From: an uncultured Paracoccaceae bacterium
GTDB lineage: Bacteria; Pseudomonadota; Alphaproteobacteria; Rhodobacterales; Rhodobacteraceae
DNA: 64,000 nucleotides
Assembly (NCBI GenBank): GCA_947502145.1
Contig: CANMYO010000001.1
Span: forward strand, 62,001-126,000
Reading direction: 5' to 3'
In this document: in pieces, positions 8,846 through 16,704 of the stretch
Layout of the letters: each line of letters opens with the position of its first letter
How positions within the stretch are numbered: position 1 is the first letter of the stretch
Notes under the pieces: generated by a model
The model's database searches: none
What the model was told of the DNA's origin: nothing
The model's input: only the letters and a program-made list of their open reading frames with translations
Program-made: the position numbers and the translations under genes

Positions 8846-9502
8846 TTATGCGGTCGTCGTTGTCGTTCTTTCCCTCAACAAATCGATGGTTTTGCGAATG
8901 TGTGAAATCATTGTTTTTTCGGCGCGATCCGGGTCGCGGGATTCAAGTGCATCGACGATGTCCAGATGCTCCAGATGGGTTTCGGACGGCGGCCTTAGGA
9001 TCCCCTGCGAAAGCGAGATCCGCATGATGGTGTATATTGAGTCCAGCAATTGCCCGCAGCGTTGTTCCGACATCAGGTTGGACAGGTAATTGTGAAATTC
9101 AATGTCCGCCTCTCGATAGGTCACATAGTCATCTTCGTCAGCGGCAGTTTGTACGGACAACATAAGAGAACGCAGATAAATCGTATGCTTGGCCTCAATA
9201 ACAGGTGCAAGAATCCGCACAACGAGCCCTTCCAGGACGGCCCTAAGTTCGAAGAGATCGGCAATTTCACGATCCCCGAAGCGTGCGACCAATGCCTCAT
9301 TCCGCCCGGTCATTTGAATAAAGTTGTCGCTATTGAGTTTTGACAACGCACTGCGCAGAGGCGTCCGACTAACGCCTAATTTTAGTGCGAGATCTTCTTG
9401 GACCAACTTCTGCCCAGTGACCATTTCACCACTCAGGATCATCTCCAGAATCTGCCCATAGACGCGCTCCTCCAGAGACTGGGACGTTTCACGCCCGTTC
9501 AT
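8846..9502 (-). CDS. GntR-family transcriptional regulator (FadR/FCD subfamily)
   Basis: A 218-residue regulator. The N-terminal winged helix (about 10-75) includes GQKLVQEDLALKLGVSRTPL, split as QKLVQEDLA and LGVSRTPLRSAL. The C-terminal all-helical FCD ligand domain has the usual metal-binding Asp/His pattern: DIEFHNYL, THLEHLDIVDAL and MISHIRKTID. It is the first gene of the minus-strand sugar operon and probably represses it until a pathway sugar or sugar acid binds. The region upstream of its own start holds two near-identical 13-base motifs and a perfect 12-bp palindrome that are good autoregulatory operator candidates. The effector is unknown. Confidence 0.88.
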   Translation of the reverse strand: MNGRETSQSLEERVYGQILEMILSGEMVTGQKLVQEDLALKLGVSRTPLRSALSKLNSDNFIQMTGRNEALVARFGDREIADLFELRAVLEGLVVRILAPVIEAKHTIYLRSLMLSVQTAADEDDYVTYREADIEFHNYLSNLMSEQRCGQLLDSIYTIMRISLSQGILRPPSETHLEHLDIVDALESRDPDRAEKTMISHIRKTIDLLRERTTTTTA

Positions 9503-9593
9503 GGGGCACTGCCAGCGTGTTGAAAAATTTGTGCCTGACCCAATGCGCCAAGGAAGCCTCCGTGTTCGTTAACAGAAACTTAGCATTCAATGT

Positions 9594-9634
9594 ATTTACT
9601 GTATACAGTGGATTTATCTAAATTTACTGCATAC
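9594..9634. promoter_or_regulatory. Candidate GntR operators (palindrome plus direct repeat)
   Basis: ACTGTATACAGT at 9598-9609 is a perfect 12-bp palindrome. It lies inside ATTTACTGTATAC (9594-9606), which recurs with one change as ATTTACTGCATAC at 9622-9634, an offset of 28 bases. Both are about 95-130 bases upstream of the gntR start in a locally AT-rich stretch. FadR-type GntR proteins bind short TGTATACA-like palindromes, so these are proposed sites for the adjacent regulator. Confidence 0.55.
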
Positions 9635-9892
9635 TTTACAATGTGTTAGAACTGGTGTGTGCAATGCGATCATATCCAGAAAATTCACACCGCCATTTCA
9701 TGGAGCAATTCCAATCAACCGATTCGCGGCGTCGGAAAATGGTTTTCTGCTGCTTTCGTTAATACCGAAAACAGCAAGGAGACGCTGACGCGATTTCGCA
9801 GTTCGATCGCCAAGCAAGGCGATTTTGGATACTCAAGAGATCGAAGCCTTTGTAGGGCACTAACATCGTCAGTGATATCACGAGAGACAATT
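9635..9892. other. Intergenic DNA, no gene recognised
   Basis: About 260 bases between the regulator's operator region and the IS3-family remnant. Frames here are short and resemble no family I recognise, and codon structure is poor. The stretch may be decayed mobile-element or regulatory DNA. No terminator or RNA gene is evident. Confidence 0.4.
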
Positions 9893-10392
9893 TGGTGATC
9901 AGCCCCACCTGAGTGGTCCAATCTGATTGTGAGTGCATGATCGGCCTGGGTTTCATCTGGCTGATGGCTTCCGGGGCCGGAGGGCAGTCGCCCAAAGCAC
10001 CATGCGGACGCTTCGTGTTGTAATGTTTCCTCCATTCTTAGGTCAGGATCTGGGCTTCTTTCAGGCTGTGGAAGAATTGTCGCGGAAGCGCGCATTGGAG
10101 CTTTCGCAATAGCCGTTCTGCCAACGCAGCAATCCGACGATAGCCATATCGGCCATGTTGCCGGACCAGTTCGGTTATTTCTGCAACAATACGCCCTTCC
10201 TCAGAACGTCCTACCGCAATTTGCGTTGCGTGGATCGATGCTGTCTCAGGGCGCTGCACCCTTTGCCCGTCAAAACCTCAACCTGCTGTGACGTCGCAAC
10301 AATCTCTTCCGGCTTTGGTCGCTTGAATGCCATGTGTTTCCTCCGTTCACCTGAACATGGCAAAGGATCAACACAGTGGGGGACGACCAGCA
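9893..10392 (-). mobile_element. Internally deleted IS3-family element (MITE-like remnant)
   Basis: A 500-bp element bounded by TG and CA, with imperfect terminal inverted repeats of about 28 bases. Reading inward, the high-coordinate end begins TGCTGGTCGTCCCCCACTG and the low-coordinate end begins TGGTGATCAGCCCCACCTG; 17 of 28 positions agree without gaps. Inside, on the minus strand, are the start of an IS3 orfA (MAFKRPKPEEIV at 10333, preceded by GGAGGAAACAC) and shreds of orfB. A full IS3 element is about 1.2 kb, so roughly 700 bases have been lost. No target-site duplication is obvious. It can only be mobile if a full relative supplies transposase. Confidence 0.75.
9900..10333 (-). pseudogene. 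IS3-family transposase orfA/orfB remnants
   Basis: Three pieces of an IS3 transposase can be read in order on the minus strand. First is the orfA N-terminus MAFKRPKPEEIVATSQQVEV, with about 22 recognisable codons. A jump into the orfB frame then gives ITELVRQHGRYGYRRIAAL. A further jump leads to the C-terminal part QNGYCESSNARFRD, SLKEAQIL, then YNTKRPHGALG-like sequence ending GDCPPAPEAIS. The helix-turn-helix end of orfA and most of the DDE catalytic core are missing, and frames shift between pieces, so no functional transposase is made. Confidence 0.75.
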
Positions 10393-10587
10393 GCACCGCG
10401 CAGATTCGGGAACCCGTTCAGAATGAAAGCACAGATCGCCGATACAGAGATAGACATTGATCAGATGACGGCCTTGCGCGATGGCCAGACCTATCGCCTG
10501 ACGCGCCAGATCCAATGTGTGCCGAAGGCGTTCGACGCTGCGGGCGGCAATGTGGTGAGCAGGGCTCGCGATGATCACCGCGCCAGG
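10393..10587. other. Intergenic DNA, no gene recognised
   Basis: 195 bases between the IS remnant and the end of the DUF2867 gene. A short minus-strand frame (RSVERLRHTLDLARQAIG) is open here but has no recognisable relatives or ribosome site. I do not call a gene. Confidence 0.4.
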
Positions 10588-11076
10588 CTAGCCCGTCACA
10601 TGCGCACGCGCTGTCTTGGCCACCCGCCGTAGGGCATTCTTGGCGATCAGAACATGGAATGGATATATCACTGCAAGGTAGATCCGCCCGCCCAGATGAT
10701 GGGGATGCACCCATGTGGCCAGGGACACTGTTCCATCCTGCGCAAAAACCGACACCCTGAAATCAAGGTGCCGATCATTGAAACCGGCGACAAGCTCTTG
10801 CCGTGTTTCATGTTCCACCGGGAAAGGGCCAACCTTGTCGGCGGCCTGCGGCCCGTCGTTTGACAGGCCAAACGGCGCTGTCAGGGTGGCACGCAGGATC
10901 AGCAGCGCCCGCGCCCAAGCCGGAAACGTCACGATGACCTGCGCGGCCTGTCGTGGGGCCATGTCGGACCCGACAACGTAACAATCAAGAAAATCGCCGG
11001 GCTGCTTGCGCGCCCAAAGCCGACTTGCTGGCGGCAAGCGCGATTTTTCAACGCGGGGCATGGGGGGGTCCATCAT
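10588..11076 (-). CDS. DUF2867 family protein
   Basis: A protein of about 160 residues matching the DUF2867 pattern: an N-terminal FLDCYVV segment, then DKVGPFPVEHETRQELVAGF, split as FPVEHETRQELVAGFNDRH, a strand run LDFRVSVF, TWVHPHHLGGRIYLAVIYPF (20 residues) and a C-terminal helix AKNALRRVAK. Function is unknown for the family; in other bacteria it is often linked to NAD(P)-epimerase-like proteins or ECF sigma operons. The start overlaps the end of the sigma-factor gene by 29 bases; an internal ATG at 11061 (MPRVEKS) is an alternative. It is the last gene of the ECF41 operon and may be a co-regulated target. Confidence 0.75.
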   Translation of the reverse strand: MMDPPMPRVEKSRLPPASRLWARKQPGDFLDCYVVGSDMAPRQAAQVIVTFPAWARALLILRATLTAPFGLSNDGPQAADKVGPFPVEHETRQELVAGFNDRHLDFRVSVFAQDGTVSLATWVHPHHLGGRIYLAVIYPFHVLIAKNALRRVAKTARAHVTG

Positions 11077-11944
11077 AGCCGGCCAGTTTGTCCGGGTTTC
11101 GCATCATATATACCCAGGCGATCCTGCCGTCTTGGTCTGGGGCAAATGTCATTACCGAATCCAGTTGTCCGTGCTGACTGCGCAACAATGCTGGCTTTCC
11201 GTTTGCCAGCGCAAGCTGCGTTGTCCATCCCGCTTCGCCCTTTGCCTTTTTATAAAGCGATCTGAGGACCTGCAAAATCTCCTCACGACCGACAAGGGGC
11301 CGGCGGGCTGCGCGCCTTTTAGCGCCCCCGTCCGAGATTGCAATGGACCGGGGCGAAAGCAATTGCAGGGCGGCGTCGAAATCTTCGGCCATGACAGCCA
11401 TGAAGAACCGGTTGGTCAGGTCGGCCACCTCATTCGGGCTGGCGTCAAAGCGGGGACTGGAGTCTTGCAATTTTTTCTGAGACCGGCTGACAAGCTGGCG
11501 ACAGGCCGCAGGGGTCCGGCGCAGCGTTTTGCCAATTTCGGCGTAGGTGGCATCAAACACCTCCCTGAGGATAAAGGCGGCGCGTTCATTTTCGGACAGT
11601 CTTTCCATCGCCCACAGCAGGGCAAGTTCACATTCCTGCGCCAGCTCAAACGGGTGGGTGGTGTCGCCCGCTTCCGTTGACAGCAAAGGTTCCGGCAGCC
11701 AGGGACCAACGTAGATTTCACGCGTCCGGCGCGCCGATCTTAATGTGTCGATTGCGATGTTTGTGGCAACCCGACGCAACCAGGCGGCCGGATTGTCAAT
11801 TTGCGCCCGGTCCGCTGCAGCCCATCGGATCCATGTTTCCTGCACCGCATCCTCAGCACCGGATCGCTCACCCAGCATGTGATAACACAGCGAAGTGAGA
11901 CGCGCCCTTTCGCCTTCGAACACTTGGGTATGCGCAGCCATCAT
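11048..11944 (-). CDS. ECF41-type RNA polymerase sigma factor (SigJ-like)
   Basis: A 298-residue extracytoplasmic-function sigma factor with a SnoaL-like C-terminal extension, the ECF41 architecture. Region 2 (about 8-75) includes LTSLCYHMLGERSGAEDAVQ and ETWIRW; region 4 (about 105-160) includes ENERAAFILREVFDATYAEI and CRQLVSRSQKKL. The linker keeps the group's YVGPWLPEPL, and the extension carries DGGAK (normally DGGGK) and NPDKL, both ECF41 signatures. In this group the extension, not a separate anti-sigma factor, controls activity, and the sigma gene lies beside a CMD, oxidoreductase or epimerase gene. A CMD-family gene indeed precedes it, with a four-base overlap. Confidence 0.92.
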   Translation of the reverse strand: MMAAHTQVFEGERARLTSLCYHMLGERSGAEDAVQETWIRWAAADRAQIDNPAAWLRRVATNIAIDTLRSARRTREIYVGPWLPEPLLSTEAGDTTHPFELAQECELALLWAMERLSENERAAFILREVFDATYAEIGKTLRRTPAACRQLVSRSQKKLQDSSPRFDASPNEVADLTNRFFMAVMAEDFDAALQLLSPRSIAISDGGAKRRAARRPLVGREEILQVLRSLYKKAKGEAGWTTQLALANGKPALLRSQHGQLDSVMTFAPDQDGRIAWVYMMRNPDKLAGYDGPPHAPR

Positions 11945-12480
11945 CGTATCACCACCTCAACCGGTTTGGCGTCAATCACCACTTTCTGGCATGTCGCCCC
12001 AACACCAACCCCGCGTTTCATCACCGGGTAGAACCGTCCACTTGCCGCCGCATAGGACGCGGCTGTTACGGCCAGCCTGCCGTATCGGTTTTCTATCTCG
12101 GCGCGATAGGTTTCAAGGTCAGGATGATCGTTTATTGCCGCCAGCGCAAAGCTGAACCCAAGCCCGACGTCACCCGCCTTTTCAGGCCACCCCTCAACGC
12201 AGAGGGCAAGCAAGTCGCCGGGCACCCCCGCCGACAGGGCCATATCAATCGTCAATTGCACGCAGGGCCCGCAATCGCCATCCAGCGAGGACGCCAGCAA
12301 CGCACCCGCCCAGACGCCCCGTGCCGATCTGGAGCCGGAATACTGGCTGACCAGCGGCATCATCGACAGGCGCAACGCCGCAGAGACCGATTCATCAGCG
12401 ATGTCAGACATATATGTCGTGTCGTAATTAAAGCGCCTGCCGAACTTGCGGAAACCTGATTTGAGCGCAGCTTTGATCAT
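11941..12480 (-). CDS. Carboxymuconolactone decarboxylase/AhpD-like protein
   Basis: A 179-residue all-helical protein of the CMD/AhpD superfamily. Seen: the CxxC-type redox site CGPCVQLTIDMALSAGV (near residues 90-106) and following helices with GDLLALCVEGW. AhpD-type members use such a CxxC to reduce peroxide-detoxifying partners, and CMD-type members decarboxylate lactones; the CGPC sequence favours a redox role. It overlaps the upstream membrane-protein gene and the downstream ECF41 sigma gene by four bases each. This is the standard ECF41 partner gene and the likely main effector of the regulon. Confidence 0.82.
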   Translation of the reverse strand: MIKAALKSGFRKFGRRFNYDTTYMSDIADESVSAALRLSMMPLVSQYSGSRSARGVWAGALLASSLDGDCGPCVQLTIDMALSAGVPGDLLALCVEGWPEKAGDVGLGFSFALAAINDHPDLETYRAEIENRYGRLAVTAASYAAASGRFYPVMKRGVGVGATCQKVVIDAKPVEVVIR

Positions 12481-12860
12481 GATGAGTATCCCGATTGAGG
12501 AAGATTGAAGGATGTAAAGAAAGTCAGCGCCGCCGGGATCTGGATACCCAGAAGGTTGGTCAGCGCGATGACGTCAGAGGGCGACCCGCGGTTGATCCAG
12601 ATGGCGATGTGAAAAACCGCATGAAAAACCAGCCAGAGCGATCCGAAAACCGCGACGGACCGCTCGGCCCGCAAGGCACCCCACATCACCGCGCCGCCAC
12701 TGACCAGATAGGCCAATGCCACGTCCTTGGCGAAATGCTGGTTCAGCGGCCCGGTCTCTGCGACGCCGGGCATGTTCGTGTACCAATGCGGCGTTGCGAA
12801 CCAGATGTATGACCCGGTCACAATTGCTAACATTGCCAGCGTTATGGCGAGTTTCGTCAT
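12477..12860 (-). CDS. Small four-helix membrane protein
   Basis: A 127-residue integral membrane protein starting at the ATG at 12860 (MTKLAITLAMLAIV), chosen because AAGGAGACC lies just upstream; an in-frame ATG at 12887 has no such site. Four hydrophobic segments are visible: near residues 3-20, 44-60 (VALAYLVSGGAVMWGAL), 68-85 (VFGSLWLVFHAVFHIAIW) and 97-113. Two histidines in HAVFHIAIW sit in the third helix. It resembles DoxX/DUF4345-like small membrane proteins, but I cannot name a family. It is the first gene of the ECF41 operon, directly behind the predicted ECF41 promoter. Confidence 0.75.
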   Translation of the reverse strand: MTKLAITLAMLAIVTGSYIWFATPHWYTNMPGVAETGPLNQHFAKDVALAYLVSGGAVMWGALRAERSVAVFGSLWLVFHAVFHIAIWINRGSPSDVIALTNLLGIQIPAALTFFTSFNLPQSGYSS

Positions 12861-12897
12861 CGCGGTCTCCTTGGGTTCTTGCGTCATTCAGAAACAA

Positions 12898-12924
12898 GAC
12901 GGGTAAGACATGCCTTTTGTGACA
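12898..12924 (-). promoter_or_regulatory. Predicted ECF41-dependent promoter
   Basis: On the minus strand TGTCACA (12924-12918) is followed after exactly 16 bases by CGTC (12901-12898). This matches the published ECF41 consensus of a TGTCACA -35 and CGTC -10. It lies about 38 bases upstream of the first gene of the operon that encodes the ECF41 sigma factor, so the sigma factor probably drives its own operon. Confidence 0.8.
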
Positions 12925-13102
12925 GCAGCGCTGGAAAACATGCGCTGCCAATGCGACAACGCCCCCGGGCGGTCGCCGTCTGTCCAGCCAATGACCTCGT
13001 GGGGTCCTGCATGACCCCCAAAGCGCAAAACCTGCACTTTTGGTAGGATCAAAACCTAAGAATTATTGACAAACGCGCCAAATACGCGCAAACAACATTG
13101 TC

Positions 13103-13117
13103 TTTGGTATTACCAAA
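13103..13117. promoter_or_regulatory. Operator-like palindrome upstream of aldehyde dehydrogenase operon
   Basis: TTTGGTA-T-TACCAAA is a perfect 7-bp inverted repeat with a one-base centre, ending 16 bases before the GTG start. TTGGTNNNACCAA-type palindromes are typical FadR/UxuR-class GntR operators. A TTGACA at 13066-13071 could be the -35 element, but no convincing -10 was found. No intact regulator gene is adjacent; the nearest GntR genes are at 8846 and the broken one at 25436. Confidence 0.55.
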
Positions 13118-13133
13118 CCAGCAGGAGGTTGAC

Positions 13134-14573
13134 GTGGACTACGCGATTTTTGTGAATGGGGACTGGCACGACATGTCCGCTCGCGACCGGATTGCGGTCA
13201 CGAACCCTGCTGATGAATCACACCTTGGCACGATCGCCGATTGCACCGCCGATGACGTGGATATGGCCGTGCAGGCCGCTGCCGCAGCACAACCAGCCTG
13301 GGCCGCACTTCCCGCAATTGCGCGCGCCGATGCGCTGCGCAAGCTGGCCGCGCTGGTGACAGAGCGCACCGACCATCTGGCCCGCACATTGGTCAGGGAA
13401 CAGGGCAAACCCCTGGACCAGGCCATCGGAGAAGTCGGGGCAACCGTCAATTTCCTGACCCACGCGGCGGAAAACGCCCGCAGGATCACCGGGGAAATCA
13501 TCGCATCTGACAACCCGCAGGAAGAGATCCTCATCCGGCGGCAGCCGCGCGGCGTTGTGGTCGGCCTGACCGCATGGAACTACCCCCTTGCGCTGGCTGC
13601 CCGCAAAATGGGTCCGGCCCTTGTAGCGGGGAATACATTCATCCTGCTCAGCCACGAGATTACACCAATCTCGGGTTTGGAATTGGCGCGCCTGGTCAAA
13701 GAAGCCGGCATTCCGGCCGGCGTTTTCAATGTGCTTACCGGCCGCGGACCCGTGGCGGGGGCAGCCTTGGTCAGCCACCCGCAGACCGACATGATCTCGA
13801 TGACCGGATCAAGCCGGGCCGGGGTTGAAATCTACCGCACTGCCGCGGATCGCCTGAAATTCCTCAGCCTTGAGTTGGGCGGCAAGGCCCCTTTCATCGT
13901 CATGGATGACGGGGATGTCGACAAGGCGGTCGCGGCGGCAACGGTAGCGCGGTACACCAATTGCGGGCAAATCTGCACCTGTGCTGAACGGATTTATCTG
14001 CACCGCGCCATTGCAGATGAATTTACGGAAAAGTTCCTTGCCGCTTCGCGCAAGATTCAGGTCGGCGATCCGATGGCAAATTCTGACATGGGCCCTAAAG
14101 TAAGCGGCCCCGAGGCGCAGAAGGTTGAATCCATGATCGCCGCAGCGATCAAGGACGGTGCGGAACCGCTGCTGCGGGGCGGAGCGCTGACTGGCGAGGG
14201 GTTCGAAAAGGGTCACTGGCTCTCGCCCACGGTGCTGGAGGTGACAGACAACATGGCCCCCATCATGCAACAGGAAGTCTTTGGCCCGGTCGCCCCGCTG
14301 ATGCGGTTTGATGATCTGGAGTCGGCCCTGACGTTGGCCAATCAATCCGATTTTGGCCTGTCAGCCTATATTTGGACCGCAGATATGCGCAGAATACAGG
14401 TTGCACGGCATCAGCTGCAGTTCGGAGAGCTTTATATCAACCGAGCGAACGGCGAGCAGGTGCAGGGATATCATACCGGTTGGGGCATGTCCGGCACCGG
14501 TGGAGAGGACGGCATTCATGGATTTGAAGCCTATTTCAAGAAGCAAACGACCTATCTTGACTGGAGCGCATAA
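13134..14573 (+). CDS. Aldehyde dehydrogenase (AldA/lactaldehyde-glycolaldehyde type)
   Basis: NAD(P)-dependent aldehyde dehydrogenase, 479 residues from the GTG at 13134. That start is favoured because a strong AGGAGGT precedes it by four bases, whereas the longer TTG start at 13098 has none. Catalytic Glu is in ELGGKA (E247) and catalytic Cys in NCGQICTC (C281, the first Cys after GQ). The Rossmann segment reads [20 protein letters not shown]. One oddity: the usual KPSE cofactor motif is replaced by LLSHE, so the cofactor-binding lysine is absent. It heads a four-gene operon with a sugar-acid dehydratase, a Zn-dehydrogenase and an SDR, suggesting oxidation of a short aldehyde from sugar or sugar-acid breakdown. 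Confidence 0.88.
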   Translation: MDYAIFVNGDWHDMSARDRIAVTNPADESHLGTIADCTADDVDMAVQAAAAAQPAWAALPAIARADALRKLAALVTERTDHLARTLVREQGKPLDQAIGEVGATVNFLTHAAENARRITGEIIASDNPQEEILIRRQPRGVVVGLTAWNYPLALAARKMGPALVAGNTFILLSHEITPISGLELARLVKEAGIPAGVFNVLTGRGPVAGAALVSHPQTDMISMTGSSRAGVEIYRTAADRLKFLSLELGGKAPFIVMDDGDVDKAVAAATVARYTNCGQICTCAERIYLHRAIADEFTEKFLAASRKIQVGDPMANSDMGPKVSGPEAQKVESMIAAAIKDGAEPLLRGGALTGEGFEKGHWLSPTVLEVTDNMAPIMQQEVFGPVAPLMRFDDLESALTLANQSDFGLSAYIWTADMRRIQVARHQLQFGELYINRANGEQVQGYHTGWGMSGTGGEDGIHGFEAYFKKQTTYLDWSA

Positions 14574-15676
14574 TGCCTGAGATCACAGACATCGCTGTGG
14601 CGCATCACACCATTCCGCTGGACGAAGTTCTTGTTGATGCGAAACATGGCGCGCATACTCATTTTGAGTTGATTACCGTGACGGTCACCGATTGTGATGG
14701 CCACAAGGGAACCGGATACACCTATACCGGCGGCAAGGGCGGGCGCGCCATTCAGGCCATGCTGGTGCATGATCTTGCGCCCTTTCTGATGGGGCAGAAC
14801 CCATCGCAGGTCGAGGCGCTTTATGACGCGATGCAATGGCATGTCCACTACGTCGCGCGGGGCGGTATCGCCTCTTTTGCGATTTCTGCGGTCGATATCG
14901 CGCTATGGGATTTGCGTGGCAAACGCACCGGGAAATCCTTGCGTGACATGGCTGGCGGTGCAGCAAACAGTTGCCGCGCGTATCGGGGTGGCATTGATCT
15001 GAACTTTCCGCTGCCCAAGCTGCTGGAGTCAATACAGGGCTATCTGGACCAAGGGTTCGACGGCGTCAAAATCAAGATCGGCCAGCCCGACATGGCAGAC
15101 GACATTCGCCGGATTGCCGCGGTGCGAGAATTGATCGGGCCCGACATCACCTTCATGGTGGATGCCAATTACGCCTGGAGCGTGGAAGAGGCAATCAGCG
15201 CGGCCAAGCAGATGAAGCCCTATGACATCACCTGGTTCGAAGAGCCGACGATCCCCGATGATTACCTCGGCTTTGCCGAAATTGCCAAGGCCGGCGTCCC
15301 GCTTGCGATGGGTGAGAATCTGCATACCGAACATGAATTCGGCTATGCGCTGGCGCAATCAAAGCTAAGCCATATTCAGCCGGATGCCTCAAATTGTGGC
15401 GGTATCACCGGCTGGCTGCGCGTTGCGGAAATGGCGCGGCAACATCAGTTGCCGGTCAGTTCACACGGAATGCAGGAACTGCACGTCAGCCTTGTTTCCG
15501 GCCAGTCGAACCCAGGATGGATCGAAGTTCACTCCTTCCCCATTGACCGCTACACCAAGCGCCCATTGGTCCTTCAAGAAGGTCGCGCCGTTGCCCCGGA
15601 TGAACCCGGCTCGGGCGTCACCTTCGACTGGGACATGCTCGCGCCCTTTAACACCACCACAGGATTGGAACCGTAA
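14573..15676 (+). CDS. Enolase-superfamily sugar-acid dehydratase (mandelate racemase family)
   Basis: A 367-residue member of the mandelate racemase/muconate lactonising group. Visible catalytic set: the KxK base in GVKIKIG (about 164-170), metal ligands D in [10 protein letters not shown] in WFEEP and E in GENLH, and the opposite-face His in [10 protein letters not shown]. This pattern fits dehydratases of sugar acids such as galactarate/talarate or lyxonate. The specificity loop near the N-terminus ([11 protein letters not shown]) is family-variable, so the substrate is open. It overlaps the aldehyde dehydrogenase stop by one base (TAATG) and is followed after two bases by the Zn-dehydrogenase gene. 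Confidence 0.85.
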   Translation: MPEITDIAVAHHTIPLDEVLVDAKHGAHTHFELITVTVTDCDGHKGTGYTYTGGKGGRAIQAMLVHDLAPFLMGQNPSQVEALYDAMQWHVHYVARGGIASFAISAVDIALWDLRGKRTGKSLRDMAGGAANSCRAYRGGIDLNFPLPKLLESIQGYLDQGFDGVKIKIGQPDMADDIRRIAAVRELIGPDITFMVDANYAWSVEEAISAAKQMKPYDITWFEEPTIPDDYLGFAEIAKAGVPLAMGENLHTEHEFGYALAQSKLSHIQPDASNCGGITGWLRVAEMARQHQLPVSSHGMQELHVSLVSGQSNPGWIEVHSFPIDRYTKRPLVLQEGRAVAPDEPGSGVTFDWDMLAPFNTTTGLEP

Positions 15677-15678
15677 TC

Positions 15679-16701
15679 ATGCAAGCAGCATATTATCGAG
15701 GCAACAAAAGTTTCTCTGTTGAAGAGAAAGAGCGCGTCGCGCCGGGACCGGGCGAAGTCGAAGTTGATGTCGCCTACTGCGGCATCTGCGGTACGGATTT
15801 GCACGTCTACCTGGGACATATGGAGGCCCGTATCGGGCATGAGCGGGTGATCGGGCACGAGATGTCTGGCGTTGTTTCGGCGCTCGGCGCGGGTGTCGAA
15901 AACCTGAAGGTCGGCCAGCGCATCGTTGTGCGCCCGCTTGATGCCTGCGGTGACTGTCCGGCCTGTAACGCGGGGCATGCGCATGTGTGTCACAACCTGA
16001 AATTCCTCGGTCTGGATACGCATGGCGCGTTTCAGGAGAAATGGACAGTCCCGGCGCATACGTTGCACGCGCTGCCCGATGGGCTGCCGCTCAATCATGC
16101 GGCACTGGTAGAGCCGCTGGCAGTGGCAACCCATGACGTGCGCCGCGCGCGTGTTGCGGCTGGCGAAGACGTGCTGGTCATTGGCGGCGGTCCGATCGGG
16201 ATGCTGGTTGCGCTGGCCGCACGCAAGGCGGGTGCGACTGTCACGATTTCCGAGGTGAACGACCACCGCCTGGAGATGGCCAAATCGCTTGGATTTGCCA
16301 CGCTCAATCCCAAGGATGTTGATGCCGCAGAAGCGATCAAGACCGCGACAAACGGCAAGGGTGCAGACGTCGTCTTTGAAGTGTCGGGCACGCAACCCGG
16401 CGTGGACCTGATGACTGCAGCAGCGGCTGTCCGGGGCCGCATTTGCATGGTTGCCATTCACGCGCAAAAGCCGACCATCGACCTGTTCCAGTTCTTCTGG
16501 CGGGAGTTGGAAATGCTGGGCGCGCGGGTCTATGAACCACAGGACTATGATCAGGCCATCGCTTGGCTCGGTGAAGGCATCGGTGCCGAACAGCTGATCA
16601 CCGACACACGCCCGCTTGGCGACATTCAGTCCGCATTCGAGGCACTGACAGCGACGCCAACCTCTATGAAAACACTTATCCACGTAAACAAGGACCTATG
16701 A
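15679..16701 (+). CDS. Zn-dependent alcohol/polyol dehydrogenase (MDR family)
   Basis: A 340-residue medium-chain dehydrogenase of the sorbitol/threonine dehydrogenase type. The catalytic zinc site is CGICGTD (36-42) with GHE (about 60-62). The structural zinc site has the four-cysteine spacing CGDCPACNAGHAHVC (about 93-107). The Rossmann motif is VIGGGPIGMLVAL (about 170-182). It likely oxidises a sugar alcohol or the hydroxyl of a sugar acid using NAD(P). It lies in the middle of the four-gene operon with tight spacing on both sides; the exact substrate cannot be told. Confidence 0.87.
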   Translation: MQAAYYRGNKSFSVEEKERVAPGPGEVEVDVAYCGICGTDLHVYLGHMEARIGHERVIGHEMSGVVSALGAGVENLKVGQRIVVRPLDACGDCPACNAGHAHVCHNLKFLGLDTHGAFQEKWTVPAHTLHALPDGLPLNHAALVEPLAVATHDVRRARVAAGEDVLVIGGGPIGMLVALAARKAGATVTISEVNDHRLEMAKSLGFATLNPKDVDAAEAIKTATNGKGADVVFEVSGTQPGVDLMTAAAAVRGRICMVAIHAQKPTIDLFQFFWRELEMLGARVYEPQDYDQAIAWLGEGIGAEQLITDTRPLGDIQSAFEALTATPTSMKTLIHVNKDL

Positions 16702-16704
16702 GCC

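Noticed and set aside
10270-10578. A 102-residue minus-strand frame as a small gene
   Set aside because: It starts just after the DUF2867 gene and runs through the IS3 terminal repeat into the element, so it is a composite chance frame.
15574-16683. A 369-residue minus-strand frame
   Set aside because: It is the complement of the Zn-dehydrogenase gene, which has clear zinc motifs and operon spacing; the long shadow frame has no recognisable domain.
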